Positions 8,208 through 17,439 of a DNA stretch of 36,059 nucleotides are shown here, piece after piece. Both the position numbers and the translations under genes were made by a program. Source of the stretch: Halobacteriales archaeon QH_7_65_31 (GTDB lineage Archaea; Halobacteriota; Halobacteria; Halobacteriales; Haloarculaceae); the NCBI GenBank assembly GCA_003021785.1, contig PXQU01000009.1, forward strand, positions 1-36,059, read 5' to 3'. The notes under the pieces are model-generated. The model was not told the origin of the DNA and ran no database searches. It saw only the letters and a list, made by a program, of their open reading frames with translations. Numbering within the stretch: position 1 is the first letter of the stretch; every line of letters begins with the position of its first letter.

Positions 8208-9632
8208 TCAGCCCGACAGCGCCTCGACGACGTCGATGAAGCCGCTCCCGTAGTACCGCTTGTCGTAGCCGTCGGGGACGCTCGCGGCCCGTCGCAGCGC
8301 GCTCTCGACTTGATTCGCATTGTATCCCGGATTCGCGCTCTTCACGAGGGCGGCCGCACCAGCGACCTGCGGGGCGGCCATCGACGTGCCCTGCTTGTAC
8401 CCGTAGCCCGGGACGTGTTCGTCTGGTTTCGCGGTGACGATATCCGGCTCGCCGTCGCCGTCCAGATCTGCGGTCTCTTTCTCGCCGACGGGGGTAAACG
8501 TCGTCGACAGTACCCAGTCACCGAGTATCTTGAACAGCTCGCCGGGGGTGAGTTCACCGTCGCCGTCACCGTCGTTATCACTCGCCTGCAACCGTGCCAG
8601 AGCCTCGAAGTCCAGATCACCGCCCGGCGCAGCGAGATCGACGGCGTTCGTGCCGAAGTTCGTGTAGTTCGCGGGAGATTCCGCCGGATCGTCCGGGCCG
8701 CCGTCGCCGATCAGGAACCCCTTGGGACCGGTCGCCGCGACCGACAGCCCCTGTGCGCCCTCGTTCGGGATGCTGATGACGTCTCCGTCCTTCTGGAGGT
8801 CCGCCCCGTCGTTGCCGGCGGCGATGACGAGTAGCGTCCCCTCCTTGTTCGCGAACGTCATCGTCTTGTTGAGTGCACCGCCGTAGAACGATCCGAGGCC
8901 CTGCCGCGGGATCGGGTAGCCCCCGAGCGAGAGGTTCGCGACGTCGGAGTCGATGGCGGCCGCGTAGGCGATCGCGGCGAGGATCGCGCCGAACGACGCG
9001 CCGCCCCCGGAGAACACGCGCAGATCGACCAGCTCCGTGCCGGGCGCGGTCCCGACGACACCGCTGCCGTCGTCGCTGGCGGCGATCGTTCCAGCGACGT
9101 GGGTTCCGTGGTCGTCGAACAGCGCACCTGTCCCGTTTGTGTCCGGCGAGAAGTTCCGCGACAGCTCCTCGTTGACGCTCAGGTCCGGATGGCCGGCGAA
9201 GACGCCGCCGTCGATGACCGAGACGCGCGTCCCCTCACCGCGCGTCACTGTCTGTGCCTGCTTGACGTCCTGTGCCTGTTTGTCCCAAGCGAACGTGTCG
9301 TAGAGGTCCGTATCGACGTTCGGGAGGTCGTTGCTCTCCTCGCTCGCCAGCGTGTCCGGCGTCTCCGGTTCCTCCAGCCGCAAGACGGTGTCGGCGGCGA
9401 ACTCCTTGACCGCCTTCGAACGCCGTAGCGTCTGCTCGTCGCCCCGTACCACCGCGAGATCGACGCCGGGCATCTCGTGGACGATCTCGGCGTCCTCGGG
9501 CGAGCGCTTCCCGCGTGTTTCGATGATATACTGGTCGCGAGATTCGGCGGCGACGGCTGTCGATCCCACGGCGATTCCTCCGAGAACGGATCCGCTCAGC
9601 TTCAGCACCGATCGTCTGGTCTGCTTTGCCAT
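8208..9632 (-). CDS. Tat-exported subtilisin-like serine protease with EF-hand-like insertion
   Basis: 474 residues. The Tat signal peptide has the twin-arginine motif TRRSVLK (residues 5-11) and ends near VAAES. An inhibitor-I9-like propeptide follows (about 32-90). The S8 catalytic triad is Asp141 (SVIDGG), His175 (DDHGTHVAG) and Ser417 (GTSMAAP), with oxyanion Asn274 (AAGND). Between the oxyanion and catalytic Ser regions lie a perfect EF-hand-type loop (Asp354, 356, 358, Gly359, Glu365) and a second DxDGDG motif (389-394), unusual inside a halolysin-like catalytic domain. No C-terminal PPC or other extension is present. The start is supported by a TATA-like box at 9657-9667. Confidence 0.93.
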   Translation of the reverse strand: MAKQTRRSVLKLSGSVLGGIAVGSTAVAAESRDQYIIETRGKRSPEDAEIVHEMPGVDLAVVRGDEQTLRRSKAVKEFAADTVLRLEEPETPDTLASEESNDLPNVDTDLYDTFAWDKQAQDVKQAQTVTRGEGTRVSVIDGGVFAGHPDLSVNEELSRNFSPDTNGTGALFDDHGTHVAGTIAASDDGSGVVGTAPGTELVDLRVFSGGGASFGAILAAIAYAAAIDSDVANLSLGGYPIPRQGLGSFYGGALNKTMTFANKEGTLLVIAAGNDGADLQKDGDVISIPNEGAQGLSVAATGPKGFLIGDGGPDDPAESPANYTNFGTNAVDLAAPGGDLDFEALARLQASDNDGDGDGELTPGELFKILGDWVLSTTFTPVGEKETADLDGDGEPDIVTAKPDEHVPGYGYKQGTSMAAPQVAGAAALVKSANPGYNANQVESALRRAASVPDGYDKRYYGSGFIDVVEALSG

Positions 9633-9656
9633 ACCAGACAGCCGTACACAGCTACT

Positions 9657-9667
9657 TGACTTAAACT
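9657..9667 (-). promoter_or_regulatory. TATA-like box for the subtilase
   Basis: The minus strand reads AAAGTTTAAGT, centred about 30 bases upstream of the ATG at 9632. It lies in the 62-bp gap downstream of metX, so the protease can be transcribed separately from the met genes. Confidence 0.45.
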
Positions 9668-9694
9668 TTCATTCAGCCGCCGGCCCTCCGTCGA

Positions 9695-10888
9695 TCACGT
9701 CGAGAAGAGACTCGTGTGGACGGGCGCGAAATCGTCGCCGGCATCCCGCTCGACGGTGTCCGAGACCGCTCGCCCGCGCACGCCCGATTCGAGGAACTCC
9801 TCCAGCGGCGGCCCGACGTGTTCCGGCTCAACGAGGAAGGCGTCGTGGCCGTGATCGGACTCCACGACGTGGTGGGCGGTCTGGGTGTCCGTCGCGCGGA
9901 ACGCGTCGGCCACGGACTCACCCTGCTCGGCGGTGAAATGCCAGTCGCCGGTGAAGGAGAGGACGAGCGCCTCGCCGTCGAACGCCGCCAGCGCGTCGCT
10001 GTCGGACTCGTAGCCGCTCGCGAGATCGTAGCTGTCCATCGCACGCGTCAGATACAGGTAGGCGTTGGCGTCGAACCGCTGTGCGAACCGCTCGCCGTTG
10101 TAGTCGAGATACGACTCCACCTCGCGATACGGAAAAAAGCCCGCGGCGGGGTCAAGCTCGAACGCGTCGCGAGCGGCGTCCATCCCGGCCGAGCGTCGGC
10201 CGAACCGCCGCTCCATCGAGGACTTCGAGAGGTACATGACGTGACCGAGCTGTCGCGCGAGCGCGAGCCCCTGCACCGGGCCAGCTCCGTCGTAGTAGTC
10301 GCCGTCCTGCCACTCCGGATCGGTCGTGATGGCGCGTCGAGCGATGGACTCGACGGCGAGACACTGCGCGTCGAGCCGCGCTCCCGTCGCGACTGCGAGC
10401 ACCTTCTCGACGTGGTCGGGATGGCGTTTCGCCCAGTCGAGCGCGTTCATTCCGCCGACGCTCCCCCCGACGACCGCGTGGAGATTCGGGACGCCGAGCT
10501 CGTCGAGTAGCCGGCGCTGTGCGCGCGTCCAGTCACCGACCGTGACGGCCGGGAATCGGGTCCCCCACGGCTCACCGTCGGGGGCCTCCGAGGATGGGCC
10601 GGAGGAGCCGTAACACGAGCCGGGGACGTTCATGCAGACGACGTAGTAGTCGTTCGTGTCGACGGCCTTCCCCGGGCCGACGATGTCGTCCCACCACGCG
10701 GCGGCCTGCCCGGCGGTGTCCTCCCGGCGACGGCGACCGGCGACGTGCTGTGAGCCGGTGAGCGCGTGACAGACGAGGATAGCATTCTCACCGGTGAACG
10801 TCCCGTACGTCTCGTAGGCGAGCTCGAGATCGGGAACCGACTCCCCGCAGTCGAAGGTGAACTCACCGACGCTGACGGTGTCGCTCAT
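9695..10888 (-). CDS. metX: homoserine O-acetyltransferase
   Basis: 397 residues, alpha/beta-hydrolase fold. It transfers an acyl group from acyl-CoA to homoserine, activating it for sulfur incorporation into methionine. The nucleophile is Ser143 in [10 protein letters not shown]; the triad is completed by Asp315 (FTGDWHF) and His348 (SDHGHDAF). The [13 protein letters not shown] segment near the N-terminus builds the oxyanion hole. Some members of this family use succinyl-CoA; sequence alone does not settle which here. The ATG overlaps the stop of metY by 4 bp, indicating one operon in the order metY-metX. Confidence 0.93.
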   Translation of the reverse strand: MSDTVSVGEFTFDCGESVPDLELAYETYGTFTGENAILVCHALTGSQHVAGRRRREDTAGQAAAWWDDIVGPGKAVDTNDYYVVCMNVPGSCYGSSGPSSEAPDGEPWGTRFPAVTVGDWTRAQRRLLDELGVPNLHAVVGGSVGGMNALDWAKRHPDHVEKVLAVATGARLDAQCLAVESIARRAITTDPEWQDGDYYDGAGPVQGLALARQLGHVMYLSKSSMERRFGRRSAGMDAARDAFELDPAAGFFPYREVESYLDYNGERFAQRFDANAYLYLTRAMDSYDLASGYESDSDALAAFDGEALVLSFTGDWHFTAEQGESVADAFRATDTQTAHHVVESDHGHDAFLVEPEHVGPPLEEFLESGVRGRAVSDTVERDAGDDFAPVHTSLFST

Positions 10889-12144
10889 ATCGCTGCCTCC
10901 AGATCCGCGATGATGTCCTCGCTGTCCTCGATCCCGACCGACAGACGGAGCAGGTCCGGGGTGACACCGGAGGCGCGCTGTTCCGACTCCGAGAGCTGGG
11001 CGTGTGTCGTGCTCGCGGGGTGGATGACGAGCGTGCGCGCGTCGCCGACGTTAGCGAGGAACGTCGCCACCTCGACCGACTCACAGACGCGCGTCCCGCC
11101 CTCGTATCCGTCCGTCAGTCCGAAGGTGACCATTCCGCCGTAGCCGGACAGATACTCGCTCGCGAGACCGTGCGTCTCGTGGCTATCGAGTCCCGGGTAG
11201 TTCACCCACGCCACGTCGCCGTGGTCGTCCAGATACTCGGCGACGGCGAGCGCGTTCTCGCAGTGGCGCTCCATCCGCAGCCCGAGGGTCTGGACGCCCT
11301 GAAGCGTGGCCCACGCGTCGAAGGGCGACTGCTGATCGCCGAGCGACCGGAGGCCTCGCTGGCGAACCGCGTACTCGAAGGCCCGATCGCCGAACCGATC
11401 GGTGAAATCCAGCCCGTCGAACGCCGGACTGTCGGTCAGCTCGGGGTAGTCGCCGGCGTGCCAGTCGAACTCGCCGCCGTCGATCAGAATCCCGCCGACG
11501 GTCGTTCCCGAGCCGTGTATCCACTTCGTGGTGGACTCCCAGACGATGTCAGCACCGTGCTCCAGCGGGCGACACAGCGCCGGCGTCGCGAACGTGTTGT
11601 CCACGAACAGGGGCACGTCGTGTGCGTGTGCGACCGCCGCGATCTCCTCGAACGGCGGGGTGACGAGCGCGGGATTGCCGATGGTCTCGACGTGGACGTA
11701 CGCCGTGTCGTCGTCGATCGCCGCCTCGTACGCCTCGGGATCGAGCGTGTCCACGAACCGGGTCTCGATCCCCCGGCGCGCGGCGGTGTGGTTCAGATAC
11801 GCGTGTGTGCCGCCGTAGATCGAAGACGCCGAGACGACGTTGTCGCCCGCCTCGGCGAGGACGAGGGTGGCGGCGTCGAACGCGGCCATCCCCGAGGCGG
11901 TCGCACAGGCTCCGCTCCCCCCGTGGAGGGAGGCGAGCCGACGCTCTAACACCTCCGTCGTCGGGTTCGAGATGCGCGAGTACATATGCTCGTCGCGACC
12001 GAGTGCGTACAGCTCAGCCGCCTGCTCGGCGCTCTCGAACTCGTAGGAGGAGGTCTGGTGGATCGGAACCGACGCCGCCCCGGTCGCCGGATCGGTCTCC
12101 CGACCGGCGTGGAGCGCCCGCGTGTCGAAGCCGCGCGTGTTCAT
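10885..12144 (-). CDS. metY: O-acetylhomoserine sulfhydrylase
   Basis: 419 residues. PLP-dependent Cys/Met-metabolism enzyme forming homocysteine from O-acetylhomoserine and sulfide. The PLP Lys is Lys207 in [33 protein letters not shown] (54-71), the ATASGMAAF phosphate-binding loop and [19 protein letters not shown] are all present. The length and the long insertion after the Lys region match O-acetylhomoserine sulfhydrylases better than cystathionine gamma-synthases, and the adjacent metX supplies its substrate. A palindrome lies between the TATA-like box and the start (see 12,150-12,178). Confidence 0.92.
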   Translation of the reverse strand: MNTRGFDTRALHAGRETDPATGAASVPIHQTSSYEFESAEQAAELYALGRDEHMYSRISNPTTEVLERRLASLHGGSGACATASGMAAFDAATLVLAEAGDNVVSASSIYGGTHAYLNHTAARRGIETRFVDTLDPEAYEAAIDDDTAYVHVETIGNPALVTPPFEEIAAVAHAHDVPLFVDNTFATPALCRPLEHGADIVWESTTKWIHGSGTTVGGILIDGGEFDWHAGDYPELTDSPAFDGLDFTDRFGDRAFEYAVRQRGLRSLGDQQSPFDAWATLQGVQTLGLRMERHCENALAVAEYLDDHGDVAWVNYPGLDSHETHGLASEYLSGYGGMVTFGLTDGYEGGTRVCESVEVATFLANVGDARTLVIHPASTTHAQLSESEQRASGVTPDLLRLSVGIEDSEDIIADLEAAI

Positions 12145-12149
12145 GTACT

Positions 12150-12178
12150 GTATGCATACTCATCGAGCTTCGTATAAC
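12150..12178 (-). promoter_or_regulatory. metYX promoter with palindromic candidate operator
   Basis: A TATA-like GTTATACG (about 12,171-12,178, minus strand) lies some 30 bases before the metY ATG at 12,144. Between them is the perfect 10-bp palindrome GTATGCATAC (12,150-12,159). A site downstream of the TATA box fits repressor binding that blocks transcription initiation, plausibly in response to methionine or sulfur status; no experimental support. Confidence 0.45.
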
Positions 12179-12218
12179 TCATAGTTACGGCAATATCTGC
12201 TGACAGCGAGAGACCACG

Positions 12219-12227
12219 AGATTTATT
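12219..12227 (+). promoter_or_regulatory. TATA-like box for the sulfatase-like gene
   Basis: GATTTATTC centred about 28 bases before the ATG at 12,252, in the divergent region shared with metY. It fits a leaderless or very short leader. Confidence 0.45.
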
Positions 12228-12251
12228 CAGCTCACAGGAAACCGTTCGGGT

Positions 12252-13730
12252 ATGACTGACGCGGACAACGTCCTCTTCGTCGTGCTGGACACCGTCCGGA
12301 AGGACCATCTCACGCCGTACGGCTACGACCGCGAGACGACGCCGACGCTCGACGCCCTCGCCGGCGAGGCGACCGTCTACGAGCAGGCCGTCTCCCCCGC
12401 CCCGTGGACCCTGCCCACCCACGCCTCCATGTTCACCGGGCTGTATCCGAGCCAGCACGGCGCGAGTCAGGAACAGCCATATCTCGACGACTCCGTCGGC
12501 ACGCTCGCGGAGACCCTGCGCGCCGACGGCTACGACACGGCGTGTTACTCCTCGAACGCGTGGATCACCCCGTACACCCGGCTGACTGCCGGCTTCGACG
12601 AACAGGACAACTTCTTCGAGGTGATGCCCGGCGAGTTCCTCTCCGGGACGCTCGCTGACCTCTGGCAGCGGGTCAACGACAACGATACGCTCCGGGCGGT
12701 CGCGAACCGACTCGTCGAGATCGGCAACGACGTTCACGAGTACTTCGCCGGCGGCGAGGGAGCCGACTCCAAGACGCCCGACGTCATCGACAACGCCATC
12801 GAGTTCACCGACGAGCGCGACGAGTGGTTCACGTTCGTTAATCTGATGGACGCCCACCTCCCCGTTTACCCGCCCGACGAGTACGCCGAGCAGTTCGCGC
12901 CCGATGTCGATGCGACCGAGGTGTGTCAGAACTCGAAGGAGTACAACTCGGGGGCACGCGACATCTCCGAGAGCGAGTTCGAGGATATCGAGGGACTCTA
13001 CGACGCCGAAATCCGCCATATGGACGCCGAACTCGACCGGCTGTTCTCGCATCTCAAGCGAACCGACCAGTGGGAGGACACTCTCGTCGTGGTGTGTGCA
13101 GACCACGGTGAACTCCACGGCGAACACGGGCTGTACGGCCACGAGTTCGGTATCTACGACCAGCTCGTGAACGTCCCGCTCATCCTCAAGACGCCGGACG
13201 GGGAGCCGGGCCGCGACGACCAGCAGGTCGAGATGCAGGACCTATACCACACGATCCTCGACTTCGCCGGCGCGACCGATGCCGTCGGTGAACCCCTCGA
13301 CACCGCCCGGTCGCTCCTCTCTGCTGACTACCGCGACTTCGCCGACGGCGAGTACGCCTTCATCGAGTACCACCGGCCGGTGGTCGAACTCAAGCAGCTG
13401 GAGACGAAGGCGGACGAGGCGGGTATCGATCTCGACGAGACCTCCCGCTACTACTCCCGGATGCGCGCGGCCCGCCGGACAGATGGAAAATACATCCGCA
13501 ACGAGCGCATCGCCGACGAGGCCTACCGTCTCGACAGCGATCCGGCGGAATCCGACGACCGCATCGACGATCCCGACGCGGTCATCGAGGAGATCGAGGC
13601 GACACTGCGGGAGTTCGAGACGCGCGTCGGGGAGACGTGGGACGACGAGTACGATCCCGACGCCGACGTGCTCGGTGAGATGGACGGGACGACGAAGGAC
13701 CGTCTGCAGGACCTCGGCTATCTGGAGTAG
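12252..13730 (+). CDS. sulfatase-like alkaline phosphatase superfamily enzyme
   Basis: 492 residues. The fold signature is clear: Asp13 (FVVLDTVRKDHL) and Asp284-His285 (CADHGELHGEHGLYGHEFG) as metal ligands, and a catalytic stretch PAPWTLPTHASMFTG. At the nucleophile position the residue is Thr53, not the Cys/Ser that is converted to formylglycine in true sulfatases. Thr nucleophiles are known in related phosphotransferases and phosphodiesterases (LtaS- or EptA-like), so a role with phospho- or sulfo-lipids or glycans is as likely as sulfate ester cleavage. No signal peptide, so the protein appears cytoplasmic. The stop overlaps the GTG start of the flippase-like gene by one base. Confidence 0.88.
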   Translation: MTDADNVLFVVLDTVRKDHLTPYGYDRETTPTLDALAGEATVYEQAVSPAPWTLPTHASMFTGLYPSQHGASQEQPYLDDSVGTLAETLRADGYDTACYSSNAWITPYTRLTAGFDEQDNFFEVMPGEFLSGTLADLWQRVNDNDTLRAVANRLVEIGNDVHEYFAGGEGADSKTPDVIDNAIEFTDERDEWFTFVNLMDAHLPVYPPDEYAEQFAPDVDATEVCQNSKEYNSGARDISESEFEDIEGLYDAEIRHMDAELDRLFSHLKRTDQWEDTLVVVCADHGELHGEHGLYGHEFGIYDQLVNVPLILKTPDGEPGRDDQQVEMQDLYHTILDFAGATDAVGEPLDTARSLLSADYRDFADGEYAFIEYHRPVVELKQLETKADEAGIDLDETSRYYSRMRAARRTDGKYIRNERIADEAYRLDSDPAESDDRIDDPDAVIEEIEATLREFETRVGETWDDEYDPDADVLGEMDGTTKDRLQDLGYLE

Positions 13731-14746
13731 TGGCCCGTTCGCTCCCGTTCGACCGCGCGACGGTCGCCAAGACCCTCGCCGGATTCGCCGTCGCCGCCAT
13801 CGTCCTCTCGCTCGTCGCCTCGCAGTTCGGGCTCGCCGAGGTGGCCGAGACGCTCGCCGGCGCGGACCTCCGCTGGCTCGCGGTCGGCTGTCTCTCCACC
13901 ACGCTCTGTCTCGTCCTGTGGGGGAAGGCGTGGCACATCGTCCTCCGGGTCGCCGGGGTCGAGGTCCCGTTCCGTCGGCTCGTCGGCACGTACTTCGCCG
14001 CGACGTTCGCCAACTACGTCACCCCGCTCGGACAGGCCGGCGGCGAGCCGTTCATCGCGTACGTCCTCTCGCGCGACACCGACGCCAGCTACGAGGAGTC
14101 TCTCGCCTCCGTCGTCACCGCCGACCTGCTGAATCTGCTCCCCTTCTTCTCCTTCTCTGCGGTCGGGCTCTCTGTCCTGCTCGCGCAGTCGTCGCTCCCG
14201 GGTGCGGCCCAGTCGCTCGCCGTTGGACTGCTCGCAATGGCCGTCGGCGTCCCGCTCTTCGTCGGCGTCGCGTGGCGCTACCGCGAGCGCGTCCGGGCCG
14301 GCGTACTCCGGCTCGTCCGCCCGCTCGCTGGGGTAATCGGTCGTCTCTCTGTCGAAAGGGTCGCAACTCGTCTCGACGAGCTGTACGAGTCGTTCGGGCG
14401 TATCGCGCGGGACCGGCGCGCCCTCGTCGCCGCCGTCGCGTTCGCGTACGCCGGCTGGGTGTTCTTCGCGCTCCCGCTCTACTTCGCGGGCCGGACGCTC
14501 GCGGTTCCGGCTATCGACCCGTTACTCGTTCTGTTCGTCGTCCCGGCCTCGACGCTCGCCGGCCTGACGCCCTCACCGGGCGGGACCGGCGGTGTCGAAC
14601 TCGCGCTGGTCGCGCTGTTGGTCGCACTGACGCCGGTGTCGAACGCCGTGGCGCTCTCGGTCGCACTGGTGTACCGCGTGATGAGCTACTGGTTCGCGCT
14701 GGTCGTCGGTGGGATGGCCGCCGTGGGCGTCGTGGCTCGCTCGTGA
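13730..14746 (+). CDS. lysylphosphatidylglycerol synthase TM-region/flippase-like membrane protein
   Basis: 338 residues with about eight hydrophobic helices. The UPF0104/LPG_synthase_TM pattern is visible: FRRLVGTYFAATFANYVTPL (about 82-101) followed by GQAGGEPFIAYVLSRD, and near the C-terminus PASTLAGLTPSPGGTGGVE, which matches the conserved GxxPxPGGxG motif. In haloarchaea related proteins include AglD-like glycosylation factors; the general role is thought to be lipid translocation. The start is GTG, overlapping the sulfatase-like stop by 1 bp, so the two are coupled and probably act on the same envelope lipid or glycan. Confidence 0.85.
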   Translation: MARSLPFDRATVAKTLAGFAVAAIVLSLVASQFGLAEVAETLAGADLRWLAVGCLSTTLCLVLWGKAWHIVLRVAGVEVPFRRLVGTYFAATFANYVTPLGQAGGEPFIAYVLSRDTDASYEESLASVVTADLLNLLPFFSFSAVGLSVLLAQSSLPGAAQSLAVGLLAMAVGVPLFVGVAWRYRERVRAGVLRLVRPLAGVIGRLSVERVATRLDELYESFGRIARDRRALVAAVAFAYAGWVFFALPLYFAGRTLAVPAIDPLLVLFVVPASTLAGLTPSPGGTGGVELALVALLVALTPVSNAVALSVALVYRVMSYWFALVVGGMAAVGVVARS

Positions 14747-14992
14747 CGCCGTCCGGGTTCGGCGTTCGGCTGCGGTACTGATTCAAAAACTGAACACCGA
14801 TCGCGGTGTCGGTGCTGTCAGAGAGCGCCGATCCGGGTGTCCCGACGACACGAGCAGCACCGGACGCAGAACGGTCAGTACGTAGGTTCAAGACAAAAGC
14901 CGGGACCAACAGCGAGTATGCTGTGACGAGTCGCCCGCGACGCCCGAGGCGGGAGCACGGCGGAGCGTCGCGCGTCCGTAGCCGTCTGTTCG
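14747..14992. other. intergenic region, nothing assigned
   Basis: About 246 bases between convergent genes. Short open frames exist in both directions, but none has a convincing start, promoter or haloarchaeal composition. I see no tRNA cloverleaf and no T-run terminator. Confidence 0.5.
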
Positions 14993-15982
14993 CTACACCG
15001 AGAGCCGTTCGTACACGTCGACGATCCCGTCGCGCACGTCGGCCATCGGGACACCGGCAGCGTCGGCCAGCGCCAGCGCGCCGCCCATCCCGACCCCCTC
15101 TTTGGCCTCGCCGGCGAGATACCCCTCGAACGCGACGTGACTGTCATCGAAGCCGGGGTCGGTGACCATCACGTCGAGCGCAAATCGCTCTGCGGCCGCG
15201 TCCAAGTCGACGTTCGGGTCGGCGTCGATGAAGGAGGTGGTCGCGAGCGAGAGCCGCCCGGCTCCGCCGGCGTGACGGACGAGCGCAGCGACGGCGAGTA
15301 GCTGCGTTCCACCGGCGAGCGTCACCGGCGTCTCCGTCTCCAGCGCACCGACAGTCAGTCCCGCGAGCACCGATCCCGTCGGGTCACCCATCCGGCGGAC
15401 GGCGCGTTTCGGCTGCCCGTCACACGCGCCCGGGGCGAGATCACTGGCCGCTAACCCCTCCTCGACTACCCGCTGTTTCAGGTCGAGCGGATTCGATCGC
15501 AGCGACGAGGAAACGCCCGTCGCGTCCGTCTCCCCGAGTGCTGTCAGCACACCGAGGGCGGTCGTCGTTCCGCCCGGAATCGTCTCGGCGAGCACCAAGT
15601 CGTCGTCGAGCGCACGCCCGAACTGCCGGGCGGCTTCCCACGCGCCGTACGCCGTCGGGACCGGCTCGTCCTCGCGAATATCGCGGCCCGGCGTCGCACC
15701 GACGGTCACGGTTCCGGCAGCCGTTGGCTCCGACAGTCCAGCATCCACGACCGTCACCGGCAGCGGTATCTGCTCGCGCACAGCCCGGGTCACGACCGCC
15801 GGCGTCGGACAGCCGCTCGGCGAGACAGGCGTCACCGGCGCACGCACCGGGTGGCCGTATTCGAGTATCTCCGCGTCGGCACTCGGCGTGTGGACCAGCA
15901 GATCGTCGTTCGCGCCCGCGGCGCTTACCCCGTCGATGGCTGCCGTCTCAGTCGTTCCCGCGGCGAGGACAAGTCGCGTCAT
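14993..15982 (-). CDS. cobT: CobT-like nicotinate-nucleotide phosphoribosyltransferase (UPF0284 family)
   Basis: 329 residues from the ATG at 15,982 ([20 protein letters not shown]). Matches the archaeal UPF0284/CobT-like family: [43 protein letters not shown] and [20 protein letters not shown] near the C-terminus. Bacterial CobT makes alpha-ribazole phosphate from nicotinate mononucleotide and a lower-ligand base for cobalamin; the archaeal family is inferred to do the same, but its base is not established. The two NAD-salvage genes within 5 kb could supply or compete for nicotinate mononucleotide. The longer open frame upstream is antisense to the SDR gene and rejected. Confidence 0.82.
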   Translation of the reverse strand: MTRLVLAAGTTETAAIDGVSAAGANDDLLVHTPSADAEILEYGHPVRAPVTPVSPSGCPTPAVVTRAVREQIPLPVTVVDAGLSEPTAAGTVTVGATPGRDIREDEPVPTAYGAWEAARQFGRALDDDLVLAETIPGGTTTALGVLTALGETDATGVSSSLRSNPLDLKQRVVEEGLAASDLAPGACDGQPKRAVRRMGDPTGSVLAGLTVGALETETPVTLAGGTQLLAVAALVRHAGGAGRLSLATTSFIDADPNVDLDAAAERFALDVMVTDPGFDDSHVAFEGYLAGEAKEGVGMGGALALADAAGVPMADVRDGIVDVYERLSV

Positions 15983-16061
15983 ACCACTGCTGTGACGGGC
16001 CGACGCTTGTGTGGTGCGGTCCGTAGCGAGCGCTTTTGCTCGTGGCGGCCGTCGGTTCGGC

Positions 16062-16940
16062 ATGGCTTGGAGCACGGACGATATTCCCGACCAGAGCGAC
16101 CGCCGGTTCGTCGTCACCGGCGCGAACAGCGGTATCGGCAGAGCGGCGACGCGCGAGCTTGCCCGCGCCGGCGGCACGGTCGTGATGGCCTGTCGCTCGA
16201 TCGACCGCGGCGAAGCCGCCTGCGCTGACATCCGCGAGGAGATACCGGCGGCGAGCCTCCGCGTCGAGCCGCTCGATCTGGCGAATCTCGACTCGATCCG
16301 CGACTTCGCCGCCCGACTGGACGAGCAGATCGACGTGCTCGTCAACAACGCCGGCGTGATGGCGATCCCCCGAGACGAGACCGACGACGGCTTCGAGATG
16401 CAGCTCGGCGTCAACCATCTCGGCCACTTCGCGCTCACCGGGCTCCTGCTCGATCAGATCCGCGATCGCGTCGTTACGGTTTCGTCCCGCGCTCACGAGA
16501 ACGGTGCGATCGACTTCGACGATCCGCACTCGCGGGCGAGCTACGATCGGTGGGGAGCCTACGGCCAGTCGAAGCTCGCGAACCTCCTCTTCGCGTACGA
16601 ACTCGACCGGCGAAGCGATCTGGTGAGTCTCGCTTGTCATCCGGGGTTCGCTGCGACGAATCTTCAGGGCGGTGCGGTGAGCTCACTGCCGATGCGTCTC
16701 GTCATGGGCGTCGTGAACCGCACGCTCGCGCAGTCGGCCGCGGCCGGCGCGCTCCCGACGCTGTACGCCGCGACCGACCGCGACGCCGAGGGCGGCCAGT
16801 ATATCGGCCCCGGCGGCTTCGGTCAGATGCGTGGCGCTCCCGAGCCACAGGAATCGACCGATCGCTCGTACGAGGAGACGCTCGCGAAGCGGCTCTGGAC
16901 GTTCTCCGAGGACGAGACCGGGGTCGCCTACCCGTTCTGA
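16062..16940 (+). CDS. short-chain dehydrogenase/reductase (retinol-dehydrogenase-like)
   Basis: 292 residues. Classical SDR: cofactor motif TGANSGIG (19-26), NNAG (95-98), catalytic Ser near 141, Tyr167 and Lys171 (YGQSKLAN). The arginines and pattern after the second strand (ACRSIDRGE) suggest NADP(H) preference. Overall similarity is to the retinol dehydrogenase/WWOX-like SDR subgroup; the substrate is unknown. ATG 16,062 ([20 protein letters not shown]) places the Rossmann motif at the usual distance from the N-terminus. Divergent from the cobT-like gene with about 80 bases between. Confidence 0.9.
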   Translation: MAWSTDDIPDQSDRRFVVTGANSGIGRAATRELARAGGTVVMACRSIDRGEAACADIREEIPAASLRVEPLDLANLDSIRDFAARLDEQIDVLVNNAGVMAIPRDETDDGFEMQLGVNHLGHFALTGLLLDQIRDRVVTVSSRAHENGAIDFDDPHSRASYDRWGAYGQSKLANLLFAYELDRRSDLVSLACHPGFAATNLQGGAVSSLPMRLVMGVVNRTLAQSAAAGALPTLYAATDRDAEGGQYIGPGGFGQMRGAPEPQESTDRSYEETLAKRLWTFSEDETGVAYPF

Positions 16941-16993
16941 ATAGCTCTGTCTCCGCCGCCCGCGAGTGACGCGATCGGCTATCGCCACCGCCA

Positions 16994-17017
16994 CATTTAT
17001 CAACCATTGTGTGCACA
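16994..17017 (+). promoter_or_regulatory. promoter with palindrome before the CBS-domain gene
   Basis: A TATA-like ACATTTATC (16,994-17,002) lies about 28 bases before the ATG at 17,026, and the 8-bp palindrome TGTGCACA (17,010-17,017) sits between box and start. It is a candidate repressor site near the transcription start. Confidence 0.35.
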
Positions 17018-17025
17018 TCGTTAAC

Positions 17026-17439
17026 ATGGACGATATCTTCGTCGGCCGACTCATGTCGACCGATCTCACGACAGTCACCCCGGACACCCTCGTCGAGTCG
17101 GCGGCGAAGCTGATGATCGACGGGGTCGTCGGGTCCGTGCTCATCGTCGAACCGGACGACACGCTCGCGGGGATCCTCACCCGGACGGACTTCGTCCACA
17201 TCGTCGCGGGCCAAGAGCCGAAAGACCAGACGCCGGTCTCTGCGTACATGTCCGACGATCCCGTCACCATCTCCGCACAGGCGAGCGTCGCGGAGGCCGC
17301 CGATCTGATGGTCGAGTCCGGCGTCCACCACCTCCCCGTCGTGGACGACGACGCCGGTGTCATCGGTATTCAGTCGAGCGACTTCTCGAACCGGACGACC
17401 TCGTACGAGCCCTCCGTTCGCCGCTCCGTCTCGGCGTAG
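17026..17439 (+). CDS. two-CBS-domain protein with altered C-terminus
   Basis: 137 residues. Two CBS repeats: VGRLMSTDLTTVTPDTLVES with LIVEPDDTLAGILTRTDF, and VSAYMSDDPVTISAQASVAE with LPVVDDDAGVIGI. Such Bateman modules bind adenosine nucleotides and regulate partners. The second repeat would normally finish with a (V/T)(S/T)TTDL helix; here it runs into QSSDFSNRTTSYEPSVRRSVSA, which is antisense to the 3' end of the GNAT gene. The last 70 bases overlap that convergent gene, so the C-terminus seems lost and replaced by read-through. Start chosen from the promoter at 16,994. Confidence 0.8.
   Translation: MDDIFVGRLMSTDLTTVTPDTLVESAAKLMIDGVVGSVLIVEPDDTLAGILTRTDFVHIVAGQEPKDQTPVSAYMSDDPVTISAQASVAEAADLMVESGVHHLPVVDDDAGVIGIQSSDFSNRTTSYEPSVRRSVSA

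Noticed and set aside
14747..14992. Possible tRNA or small RNA between convergent genes
   Set aside because: No acceptor-stem pairing, anticodon arm or T-loop consensus could be found.
14806..15165. Plus-strand open frame between the flippase-like and cobT-like genes
   Set aside because: Basic, Arg-rich composition and overlap with the cobT-like gene mark it as a shadow frame.
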